A DNA stretch of 20,366 nucleotides, taken from positions 1-20,366 of the IMG/VR virus record IMGVR_UViG_3300012920_006705; one strand, 5' to 3'. The DNA is from a virus. Of this stretch, positions 1-7,044 are shown in pieces. Within the stretch, counting starts at the first letter, position 1. Every line of letters starts with the position of its first letter. Below the pieces are notes generated by a model. It was not told where the DNA came from. It did no database searches and worked only from the letters and a program-made list of their open reading frames with translations. Position numbers and translations under genes: made by a program.

Positions 1-1179
1 AGTAAGCATGGATATATTATTCCTATAGATCATGAAGAAGGTATAAACGTATCAAAAGAACGTGTCTACGAACTTTTACAAGAATTTAGTACTCTATATA
101 CCGTAGATAAGAAAGAACTGCTATATCACTTTAATATACAGGGAGCTATTGATTTATCTCTGCTATATTCAATGACCAAATTCGAAAGGTTAGAATATTC
201 TAAAGAAAACTCAACTGTAAATTATTTTTACCATAAAAATAGAGATTTTATAGAAGTAAATAAATTAATTCCTATTAGTAAATTATATGAATCTTGTGAA
301 AAATTATACGATCAAGTTAAAGGAGTAGTAAAATACAAAATACCTACCGGATTTGACTTCTATAATACCACAGCTATTAATGTTTTTTACTTAATAGAAC
401 AAACCGGATTAGGAGTTTACTATGAAGCATATAATGAATTGTTTAAACCTCGTAATCCTTCATATAATACTATAGATAATACAGTTTTAACTTATTATAA
501 TCTGTATAATATCACATCTAGACCTACTAATTCATTTAATAGTGTTAATTATGCTGCTATTCCTCATTCTGAGAATCATAGGAAAGCATTTAAACCTCAA
601 AATGATTACTTTGTAGAACTAGACTTTGATGGTTACCACTTACGTTTACTTTGTGATCAAATAGATTACCCACTTAGTGAAGAATCCGCTCATAAACAGT
701 TAGCAAAGCTATACTTTGAAAAAGAAGAAATAACTGATGAAGAATATAATAAAGCAAAACAGATAAATTTTCAAGCAATATACGGTAAAATACCTGAAGA
801 GCATGCATTTTTAGAAGTTTTTGAAAAAATAGATAAGTTTATTAAAGAGTTATGGAAAGAGTTTGAAAAGAAAGGAAAAATAAAAGCTCCTATTAGTGAA
901 AAACCTTTTACTACTCAGTTGAAAGATATGCATCCACAGAAATTAATGAATTATGTTATGCAATCGTTGGAAACATCAAGAAATATACTTATATTAAAAG
1001 AAGTACTAAGGTACTTAAGAGATAAAAAATCAAAAATAGTATTATATACGTATGATGCTATTTTATTTGATTTTAGTAAAGAAGATGGAAAACAAACTTT
1101 AGAAGATATAAAAGATATACTTGAAGAAGGTAAAAAGTATCCAATAAAGTTTAAATATTCCAATAATTTAGTTTTGTAA
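1..1179 (+). CDS. Family A DNA polymerase, C-terminal part (5' end outside window)
   Basis: The frame is open from base 1, so the gene begins upstream; an internal ATG at 172 is not the likely start. The visible 392 residues form a family A (Pol I-like) polymerase domain. Motif A is ELDFDGYHLRLL with catalytic Asp at 622-624. Motif B is KQINFQAIYG near 757-786, matching the O-helix pattern K-x-x-N-F-x-x-x-Y-G. Motif C is LYTYDAILF with the second catalytic Asp at 1054-1056. A segment resembling the 'NLQNIP...R.AF' template-binding stretch precedes motif A. Oddities: the O-helix arginine before the lysine is replaced, and the usual HDE of motif C reads YDA. Any 3'-5' exonuclease domain would lie upstream, or in a separate gene as in RM378. 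It sits just before the gp32-UvsX-nuclease-helicase block, consistent with being the phage replicase. Confidence 0.85.
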   Translation, partial: SKHGYIIPIDHEEGINVSKERVYELLQEFSTLYTVDKKELLYHFNIQGAIDLSLLYSMTKFERLEYSKENSTVNYFYHKNRDFIEVNKLIPISKLYESCEKLYDQVKGVVKYKIPTGFDFYNTTAINVFYLIEQTGLGVYYEAYNELFKPRNPSYNTIDNTVLTYYNLYNITSRPTNSFNSVNYAAIPHSENHRKAFKPQNDYFVELDFDGYHLRLLCDQIDYPLSEESAHKQLAKLYFEKEEITDEEYNKAKQINFQAIYGKIPEEHAFLEVFEKIDKFIKELWKEFEKKGKIKAPISEKPFTTQLKDMHPQKLMNYVMQSLETSRNILILKEVLRYLRDKKSKIVLYTYDAILFDFSKEDGKQTLEDIKDILEEGKKYPIKFKYSNNLVL

Positions 1180-1201
1180 AACAGTTTAATATTTATATGA
1201 A

Positions 1202-1651
1202 ATGGCAAATGTTGTAGCCTCCAGGTTCGATTACGATTTAGAACCTTTATATTTAAACGAAGATATGAGTAATAAACTGTTCTGTACTTTTGCTACAGAA
1301 GATTCGCTTGAGAGCGTACTTAACCAAATTCAAGAACGTTATAAGATTATCTATAATAAGATATTCGTTCTTTACTCAAAGAGTCAAGATGAGTACATTT
1401 GTACTTATAATGTAGATTTTGGTAATGTAGGAGCTTTTTTAGAAAATACAATTCTAGTCCATAGAAAAAAGGAATCTAATACTCTATATACTATTAATGC
1501 TTTAAATACTTTAATTAAAGAACTGAACGGAGGAGTTTTAGATACTACCTATAAAATAAACTGGACAGATTACAGAAATTGTATACTTCTTACCAAAGGT
1601 CCAGATCTCAAAAGGATAAATACAAAATTATACAAAATTTTAGAAATATAG
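1202..1651 (+). CDS. Hypothetical phage protein between polymerase and gp32
   Basis: This 149-residue protein is not recognised. It has no signal peptide, membrane segment or known catalytic motif. It is mixed alpha/beta in character, with an N-terminal half rich in acidic and aromatic residues and a C-terminal stretch (INWTDYRNCILLTKGPDLKR) that looks like a conserved core. It starts at an ATG 22 bases after the polymerase stop without a Shine-Dalgarno sequence. Its place between polymerase and gp32 suggests a replication accessory or regulatory role, but only by position. A RegA-like translational repressor was considered because T4 has one nearby in its replication region; I see no similarity that supports it. 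Confidence 0.75.
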   Translation: MANVVASRFDYDLEPLYLNEDMSNKLFCTFATEDSLESVLNQIQERYKIIYNKIFVLYSKSQDEYICTYNVDFGNVGAFLENTILVHRKKESNTLYTINALNTLIKELNGGVLDTTYKINWTDYRNCILLTKGPDLKRINTKLYKILEI

Positions 1652-1680
1652 TTGGATAATAGAATATTATTACCTATATT
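1652..1680 (+). promoter_or_regulatory. Phage promoter, GTTGGATAATA class, upstream of gp32
   Basis: TTGGAT (1652-1657) and TATATT (1675-1680) are separated by 17 bases, a standard sigma-70-type spacing. The 11-mer GTTGGATAATA (from 1651) and the exact spacing are repeated at 4435 and 8765, which argues for a real element. The predicted transcription start is about 27 bases before the gp32 ATG. The element begins directly after the stop of the previous gene. Confidence 0.65.
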
Positions 1681-1713
1681 ATATTAAACGTTATAATTAA
1701 AATAAGTTATACT

Positions 1714-2517
1714 ATGGATTTAAATGCGATCAAGGCAAAATTAGACGCCTTAAACAACGGTAATCAGCAGCAAGAAAAAACTGATTACACAAAAATTTTC
1801 TGGAGACCTGAATTAGGTAAACAGACAGTTAGAATTGTTCCATCGGCTTTTGATCCCACTTTTCCTTTTAAAGAGTTAAAGTTTCATTACGGTATAGGGA
1901 AGTACCCAATGGTAGCTTTATCGAATTTCGGTAAACAAGACCCTATAGAAGAATTTGTAAAGGAGCTTAAAAAGACTTCTGATAAGGATAATTGGTCATT
2001 AGCAGGGAAGCTTAACCCTAAGACTAGAATCTTTGCACCTGTAATTGTAAGAGGTGAGGAAGATAAAGGTGTGAGGTTATGGGGATTTGGTATTACCATC
2101 TATAAAGCATTATTAGCATTAGCTGAAGATGAAGATGTAGGTGATTTTACTGACGTAATCAATGGTTGGGATATGATTGTTGAACAGCAACAAGGTAACC
2201 CTTACCCTACTACATCGGTTAGAATTAAACCAAAACAATCACCATTATCGGATGATAATGATTTAGTTGAAACTTGGTTAAAGACTCAACCTAACCCAGT
2301 AGAAGTACATTCTCAATACGATTACGATTTTATTAAGAAACAACTTCAGAATTATTTGAACCCAGGATCAGCTGAGGAGAATGCTCCAGCAGCAGGTTCG
2401 GAATCAAGTACGCCAGAAAGCTCAGGAAGTCCTCAAAAGACTGACTTTACTTTGGAAACAGCTACTGCTGGCAACAAAGACACAGTTAGTAAGTTTGATG
2501 ATTTATTTAATGAGTAA
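1714..2517 (+). CDS. 32: Single-stranded DNA-binding protein, T4 gp32-like
   Basis: This 267-residue protein coats single-stranded DNA during replication and recombination. It has the gp32 layout: a short N-terminal segment with KAKLDALNN, an OB-fold core (about residues 25-215) with the FWRPELGKQTVRIVPS entry strand, a low-complexity Ser/Pro/Ala linker (about 218-245) and an acidic, aromatic tail ending KFDDLFNE. In gp32 proteins that tail recruits UvsX, the helicase loader and the polymerase. Unusually there is no cysteine at all. The segment that in T4-type gp32 carries the zinc ligands (CPxC-like) reads QDPIEEF at about residues 75-81, so the zinc site is lost. It is followed by uvsX with a one-base TAATG overlap. 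A dedicated promoter lies at 1652-1680. Confidence 0.92.
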   Translation: MDLNAIKAKLDALNNGNQQQEKTDYTKIFWRPELGKQTVRIVPSAFDPTFPFKELKFHYGIGKYPMVALSNFGKQDPIEEFVKELKKTSDKDNWSLAGKLNPKTRIFAPVIVRGEEDKGVRLWGFGITIYKALLALAEDEDVGDFTDVINGWDMIVEQQQGNPYPTTSVRIKPKQSPLSDDNDLVETWLKTQPNPVEVHSQYDYDFIKKQLQNYLNPGSAEENAPAAGSESSTPESSGSPQKTDFTLETATAGNKDTVSKFDDLFNE

Positions 2518-3587
2518 TGGCAAAGAAGAAAGAAGTACAACAAAGAGCGACCTCTGCAGTACGTAAGTCGTTCAACTTAAGCAATTTTAAAAAGAAGAAA
2601 GGTTTTTCAAACGCTTCTGTAAAGTTTAAAGAACAAGGTTGGATACCTTTATCTAAAGCTTTTCAAGATATTACTTCCCTACCCGGTATACCTACCGGTC
2701 ACATCACTCTTTTAAGAGGACACAGTGATACGGGCAAAACAACTGCCCTAATAGAAGCTGCGGTGAGTGCTCAAAAATTGGGCATTCTCCCAGTCTTCAT
2801 TATTACTGAGATGAAGTGGTCTTGGGAACATGCTAAGGAAATGGGATTAGAAGTTAACGAAGTTACTGATGCAAATGGTACTATCGTTGATTACGAAGGT
2901 CATTTCTTATATGCAGACAGAGGTACTTTAAATACTATAGAAGATGTAGCAGTATATATAGCAGATCTTATGGATGAACAAGCAAAAGGTAATCTTCCTT
3001 TTGATATGTGTTTCTTATGGGATTCTATTGGTTCTGTTCCTTGTGATCTATCAGTACGTTCTAATAAGAATAATAATGAATGGAATGCAGGAGCTATGTC
3101 TACTCAGTTTGGAAATAACCTAAATCAAAAGATTCTTTTATCTAGGAAAGAAAACTCACCTTATACGAATACTTTAGTAGCAATTAATAAAGTATGGACT
3201 ATGAAACCTGAATCACCTATGGGTATGCCTAAATTACAGAATAAAGGAGGTATGTCTATGTGGTATGATGCAACTTTAGTAGTTACCTTTGGTAATATTA
3301 CTAATCCAGGTACGTCTAAAATTAAAGCTATTAAAAATGGTATGCAAGTAGAGTTTGCTAAAAGAACTAACGTTCAGATAGAAAAGAACCATATCGGAGG
3401 AGTACAGTCTAGAGGTAGAGTTGTTATGACTCAGCATGGTTTTATACCAGATGATAAAAGAGCGATTGATAAGTACAAAGATCAGTACAAAGATCACTGG
3501 TTAAAATTAGTTGGTAGCTTAGATTTCGATCTAGTCGAAGAAGGAGATTTAGAAGAAGAAAAAATTACTACTAATTTACTTGACTAG
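2517..3587 (+). CDS. uvsX: UvsX/RecA-family recombinase
   Basis: This 356-residue strand-exchange recombinase forms filaments on ssDNA for recombination-dependent replication and repair. Walker A is GHSDTGKT (residues 68-75). The catalytic glutamate is in FIITEMKW (Glu98), and Walker B is MCFLWDSIG (Asp169). A lysine-rich N-terminus (KKKEVQQR, KKKKGFS) precedes the core. The C-terminus is acidic (VEEGDLEEE), as in T4 UvsX and RecA. A run of loop residues around 190-220 includes GGMSMWYDA-type sequence typical of the phage family. The ATG overlaps the gp32 stop by one base and has no ribosome binding site, so translation is probably coupled to gp32. Confidence 0.93.
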   Translation: MAKKKEVQQRATSAVRKSFNLSNFKKKKGFSNASVKFKEQGWIPLSKAFQDITSLPGIPTGHITLLRGHSDTGKTTALIEAAVSAQKLGILPVFIITEMKWSWEHAKEMGLEVNEVTDANGTIVDYEGHFLYADRGTLNTIEDVAVYIADLMDEQAKGNLPFDMCFLWDSIGSVPCDLSVRSNKNNNEWNAGAMSTQFGNNLNQKILLSRKENSPYTNTLVAINKVWTMKPESPMGMPKLQNKGGMSMWYDATLVVTFGNITNPGTSKIKAIKNGMQVEFAKRTNVQIEKNHIGGVQSRGRVVMTQHGFIPDDKRAIDKYKDQYKDHWLKLVGSLDFDLVEEGDLEEEKITTNLLD

Positions 3588-4606
3588 TGGCGTACGATAA
3601 TATACTAAAGAACTTAAAGCAGACCCCACCCCGAGAGCTAAATGATCACATTATGGTGATCGATGCTATGAATATGTTAATTCGTAGCTTTTCCCTGCTC
3701 AAAGCAATGAGCCCAACAGGTCACCACATAGGAGGCCTGGTTGGCTTCTTGCGATCTTTAGGATATGTTACTAGAATATTTGATCCTACTAGAGTTATCA
3801 TAGTATGGGACGGTAAAGGAGGTTCCGGAAATCGTCAAAATATTAATCCTGATTATAAAGCTCATAGAGCTACCAATAGAATAACACATTGGGGATTATA
3901 TGATACTAAACAGGAAGAAACTGAAGCACTAGTAGGTCAATTATTTAGAACTAAGGATTATCTTGAATGCCTTCCAATACATCAAATAATGATGGAAAAA
4001 TTAGAGGCAGATGATATTATAGCTTACTTAGCTCAAGAAGCTACAAATAATAAAAAGAAATTAACAATTATTTCTTCTGATAAAGATTTTTTACAGATGA
4101 TTAATAAGCATGTAGAAGTATATGCACCTGTAAAGAAAAAAGTATATACTATAGAAAATACTAAAGAAGAAATAAAAGTAATACCAGAGAATTATAATGT
4201 TGTTAAAGCACTACTAGGGGATAATTCAGACGGTTTGAGTGGAGTAAAAGGTTTAGGTATAAAAACTATAGTATCAGAATTTCCTGATATAGTAGATAAA
4301 CCTAATACTACATTAGATTACATATTTGAAGTATGTGAAAAAAATCTAGAAGGTAAAAAAATATTCTCTAAAATTATACATCAATGGGATAAAGTTGAGA
4401 CTAATTTTAAGTTAATGAATTTACACGAAAGTGTGTTGGATAATAGAGAAAAAAATACTATATTAGATATTATTAAAAGTGATGTACCTGACCTTCAAGC
4501 AGGAGCCTTTTTACATCTATTAGATTCTGATAGAATAGAAGGTATAACTAAAAATACTGAAGGTTGGTTAGAGAACTTTAGGGGTTTAACGGTTTTTAAA
4601 AAATAG
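3587..4606 (+). CDS. rnh: 5'-3' exonuclease of FEN family, T4 RNase H-like
   Basis: This 339-residue 5' nuclease removes RNA primers and flaps from lagging-strand fragments. Metal-binding acidic residues of the PIN/FEN fold are visible: Asp26 (MVIDAMN), Asp75 (IIVWDGK), Glu140/Asp142/Asp143 (LEADDIIAYLA), Asp165/Asp167 (ISSDKDFLQ) and Asp212/Asp215 (LLGDNSDGLSGVKGLGIKT). The last segment is the helix-3-turn-helix DNA-binding motif. The start is GTG at 3587, overlapping the uvsX TAG by one base; this is the only non-ATG start I assign. A promoter of the GTTGGATAATA class lies inside its 3' end (4436-4464). The position between recombinase and helicase fits lagging-strand processing. Length is close to T4 RNase H (about 305) with modest extensions. 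Confidence 0.9.
   Translation: MAYDNILKNLKQTPPRELNDHIMVIDAMNMLIRSFSLLKAMSPTGHHIGGLVGFLRSLGYVTRIFDPTRVIIVWDGKGGSGNRQNINPDYKAHRATNRITHWGLYDTKQEETEALVGQLFRTKDYLECLPIHQIMMEKLEADDIIAYLAQEATNNKKKLTIISSDKDFLQMINKHVEVYAPVKKKVYTIENTKEEIKVIPENYNVVKALLGDNSDGLSGVKGLGIKTIVSEFPDIVDKPNTTLDYIFEVCEKNLEGKKIFSKIIHQWDKVETNFKLMNLHESVLDNREKNTILDIIKSDVPDLQAGAFLHLLDSDRIEGITKNTEGWLENFRGLTVFKK
4436..4464 (+). promoter_or_regulatory. Phage promoter, GTTGGATAATA class, inside rnh and ahead of helicase gene
   Basis: TTGGAT (4436-4441) and TATATT (4459-4464) are spaced by 17 bases, identical to the elements at 1652 and 8766. It lies in the coding sequence of the 5' nuclease, about 150 bases before the helicase ATG. It could give the helicase its own transcript. 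Because it is within a gene, chance preservation by the encoded residues (VLDN..) cannot be excluded. Confidence 0.5.
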
Positions 4607-4612
4607 GTTATT

Positions 4613-5959
4613 ATGACATTAAAAAGTCTACAACAGTACGGTAAAGCATTTCAGTTAAAAGTGCTAGGGTCGTTACTTACTGATAAAAAATTCTTACTTA
4701 ACGTTAGAGATGTACTATATCCAGATTATTTTGATGCAGATTCTCATAAATGGATTATTACACAAATTATAGAATACTTTGATCAATACCATACTATTGT
4801 TACTATGGATGTTCTTAAAGTAGAACTTCATAAAGTAGAAAATGAGGTATTACAAGTAGCGTTGAAAGAAGAGTTAAGAAATTCTTATGCAGCTTCTCAA
4901 GATGATCTTGATTATATTCAAGAAGAGTTTACTAATTTTTGTAAAAATCAAGAGATGAAAAATGCTATTTTAAATTCTGCTGATTTACTTAAATTAGGAG
5001 ATTTTGATGGTATAAGAAACTTAGTAGAGAAAGCTATCAAAGCAGGAATGGATAAAAATATAGGACATGAATATAATAAAGATATTGAAACTAGGTATAG
5101 GGTTGATTACAGGCCTACTATTCCTTCTCCTTGGCCGATACTTAATGAAGGAATTCAAGGAGGCTTCGGACCGGGGGACTTAGGAATAGTTTTTGGTAGT
5201 CCGGGAGGAGGTAAATCTTGGACTATGGTTGCAATAGCTGCACATGCAGTTCAATTAGGATATAAAGTTAATTACTATACTTTAGAGTTAGGAGAAGATT
5301 ATGTCGGTAAAAGATTTGATTGTTATTTCACTGGATATAATATTGACGAAATAAATAAACATAGAGAAGACGTTCAAACCTACGTTAATAATTTAAAAGG
5401 TAAGTTAATAGTAAAAGAATACCCTCCTAAAGGAGCATCTATTTCTACTATTAAAGCTCACGTACAGAAATGTATAGATATGGATCATAAACCTGATATG
5501 ATTATTATTGATTATGTAGACTATTTAAGAGCTCCATCTAAGAGTAAATACTCAGAACGTAAAGATGAAATTGATGATAATTTTATAGCTACTAAAGGTT
5601 TAGCTAAAGATTTAAAAATACCAATCTTAACACCTTCTCAAGTAAATAGAATGGGTGCTAGAGATTCAGTTATTGAAGGAGATAAAGCAGCAGGATCTTA
5701 TGATAAGATGATGGTTGCTGATATGTGTTTATCTTTATCTAGAATGAAGGAAGATAAAGTACTGGGAACTGGTAGAATACATGTTATGAAAAATAGGTAT
5801 GGTCAAGACGGTATGACTTATAATATTAAGATGGATACTAATAATGGTCATATTGAATTTGAAGGTAAAGCCGACCCTTCTGAATTAGTACCTGACGAGT
5901 CAAAACCTGCGTTTAATTTAGATAGCGCAACTATGTCAAAAATATTTGAAAAAAAGTAA
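4613..5959 (+). CDS. 41: Replicative DNA helicase, DnaB/T4 gp41-like
   Basis: This 448-residue hexameric helicase unwinds DNA 5'-3' at the fork and partners with primase. The N-terminal domain (about 1-150) is helical, as in DnaB. The RecA-like domain has Walker A GSPGGGKS (195-202), the catalytic glutamate region YYTLELGED (about 221-229), and Walker B MIIIDYVDYL (Asp300). Further DnaB-type motifs are TPSQVNRMGARDS and GRIHVMKNRYGQDG, which carries the trans-acting arginine region. The start lies seven bases after the nuclease stop with only a weak AGG upstream. It is the last gene before a terminator, so it closes the replication operon. Primase and helicase loader were not seen in this window. 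Confidence 0.92.
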   Translation: MTLKSLQQYGKAFQLKVLGSLLTDKKFLLNVRDVLYPDYFDADSHKWIITQIIEYFDQYHTIVTMDVLKVELHKVENEVLQVALKEELRNSYAASQDDLDYIQEEFTNFCKNQEMKNAILNSADLLKLGDFDGIRNLVEKAIKAGMDKNIGHEYNKDIETRYRVDYRPTIPSPWPILNEGIQGGFGPGDLGIVFGSPGGGKSWTMVAIAAHAVQLGYKVNYYTLELGEDYVGKRFDCYFTGYNIDEINKHREDVQTYVNNLKGKLIVKEYPPKGASISTIKAHVQKCIDMDHKPDMIIIDYVDYLRAPSKSKYSERKDEIDDNFIATKGLAKDLKIPILTPSQVNRMGARDSVIEGDKAAGSYDKMMVADMCLSLSRMKEDKVLGTGRIHVMKNRYGQDGMTYNIKMDTNNGHIEFEGKADPSELVPDESKPAFNLDSATMSKIFEKK

Positions 5960-6004
5960 AAAAAAATATCCAGGAACATGAATATATATGATATTTATTT
6001 GAGA

Positions 6005-6036
6005 GTCCTTGATAGAATCCTATCAGGGATCTTTTT
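6005..6036 (+). terminator. Rho-independent terminator after helicase gene
   Basis: An 11-base-pair stem (6005-6015 with 6020-6030, two G-T pairs) closes a four-base AATC loop and is followed by CTTTTT. It separates the replication genes from the ribonucleotide reductase genes and is the only clear hairpin terminator in the window. The surrounding 107 bases otherwise hold only a doubtful 30-codon reading frame. Confidence 0.75.
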
Positions 6037-6066
6037 ATCTAACCCACTTTTAAATAAGAAATATAT

Positions 6067-7044
6067 ATGAAAAAAAACATATTCGAACCCAGCGAAGATG
6101 TTAGAGGAAATGATTACCCTCATTTGCTAAGGTATGCAAATGTTATATGGGAAGCTTTCTGGACACCTGAACATTTTGACTACGATAGAGATGTAAGAGA
6201 TTTTAAAACTAAGTTTAAACCTCACGAACAGGAAGCTATGAAAAGATCAATGCTTTGTATAGGAGTAGTTGAAAATAAAGTTAAAACATCCTGGGCTAGA
6301 GTAGATATTAGATTACCAAAAACTGAAATAGCTGATGCAGGTTTTGTATTTGCTGGTAATGAAGTAGTACATAGAAGAACTTATAAACAGGGATTAGATT
6401 TATTAGGATTAGAAGATGTTTTTGAAAACGTAATGGATATACCGCAAATTGCCGGTAGAGTAAAATACTTAAATAGATACCTAGAAGGGTATACTTCCAG
6501 GTCTAATAAAGAGTTTACTAAATCCTTAATTCTTTTTTCGTTATTAGTAGAAAATGCAAGTTTATTTTCTAACTTTTTAACTATATCAGCATTTGGTAAA
6601 TATAAGAATATGTTTACTAACTTTACAACTGTAGTTAATGCTACAAGTAAAGAAGAAGCAATCCATGCGCAGTTTGGTGCTGAACTAATTAAGATAATTA
6701 AAGAAGAAAATCCTGAGTGGTTCGATCAAGAAATGGAAGACAAAATTAGAAGAAATATCAGAAAAGCTTACAAAGCAGAAGAAGAATTAATAGATTGGGT
6801 ATTTGAAAAAGGAGAATTAGACTTTATGCCTAAAGCTATAATAAAAGAATATACTAAACAAAGATTAAACCACGGATTAGAGTTGATAGGTTATGAAAAA
6901 GAATATGAAGTTGATAAAGAATTATTAAAACCGACTGAATATTTTGATAGAATGGCTAAAGCTCCAATAGCATTTGATTTTTTCGCACAAAAAAGCACCG
7001 ATTATAATAAACAAAATTTAATTACAGAAGACGCATGGGACTAA
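6067..7044 (+). CDS. nrdB: Class I ribonucleotide reductase, beta (radical) subunit
   Basis: This 325-residue subunit houses the dimetal-tyrosyl radical cofactor that drives reduction of ribonucleotides by NrdA. Ligand candidates by comparison with E. coli R2 are Glu69 (VVENK), Glu99 and His102 (NEVVHRRTY), Glu162 (LVENASLF), Glu197 and His200 (EEAIHAQF). The radical tyrosine is Tyr106, at the exact E-x-x-H-x-x-x-Y spacing. The first ligand is Glu where E. coli has Asp84; Glu is found there in class Ic enzymes, but those lack the tyrosine. The C-terminal tail (STDYNKQNLITEDAWD) is the expected docking peptide for NrdA. The ATG follows AT-rich sequence without a Shine-Dalgarno. The nrdA start overlaps its last ten bases, and the order B-A is opposite to T4. 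Confidence 0.93.
   Translation: MKKNIFEPSEDVRGNDYPHLLRYANVIWEAFWTPEHFDYDRDVRDFKTKFKPHEQEAMKRSMLCIGVVENKVKTSWARVDIRLPKTEIADAGFVFAGNEVVHRRTYKQGLDLLGLEDVFENVMDIPQIAGRVKYLNRYLEGYTSRSNKEFTKSLILFSLLVENASLFSNFLTISAFGKYKNMFTNFTTVVNATSKEEAIHAQFGAELIKIIKEENPEWFDQEMEDKIRRNIRKAYKAEEELIDWVFEKGELDFMPKAIIKEYTKQRLNHGLELIGYEKEYEVDKELLKPTEYFDRMAKAPIAFDFFAQKSTDYNKQNLITEDAWD

Noticed and set aside
951-1208. Antisense reading frame opposite the polymerase 3' end
   Set aside because: It is a shadow of the polymerase gene; no antisense gene is otherwise seen, and the product has no recognisable features.
1887-2099. Antisense reading frame inside gp32
   Set aside because: Lies wholly within a well-supported gene and shows no start context or homology.
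2381-2566. Alternative frame spanning the end of gp32 and start of uvsX
   Set aside because: It arises from the low-complexity linker of gp32; both overlapping genes are strongly supported.
3470-3500. Short direct repeat TACAAAGATCA twice in uvsX
   Set aside because: It encodes a YKDQYKDHW stretch in the protein; no other copy and no sign of an att site or mobile element.
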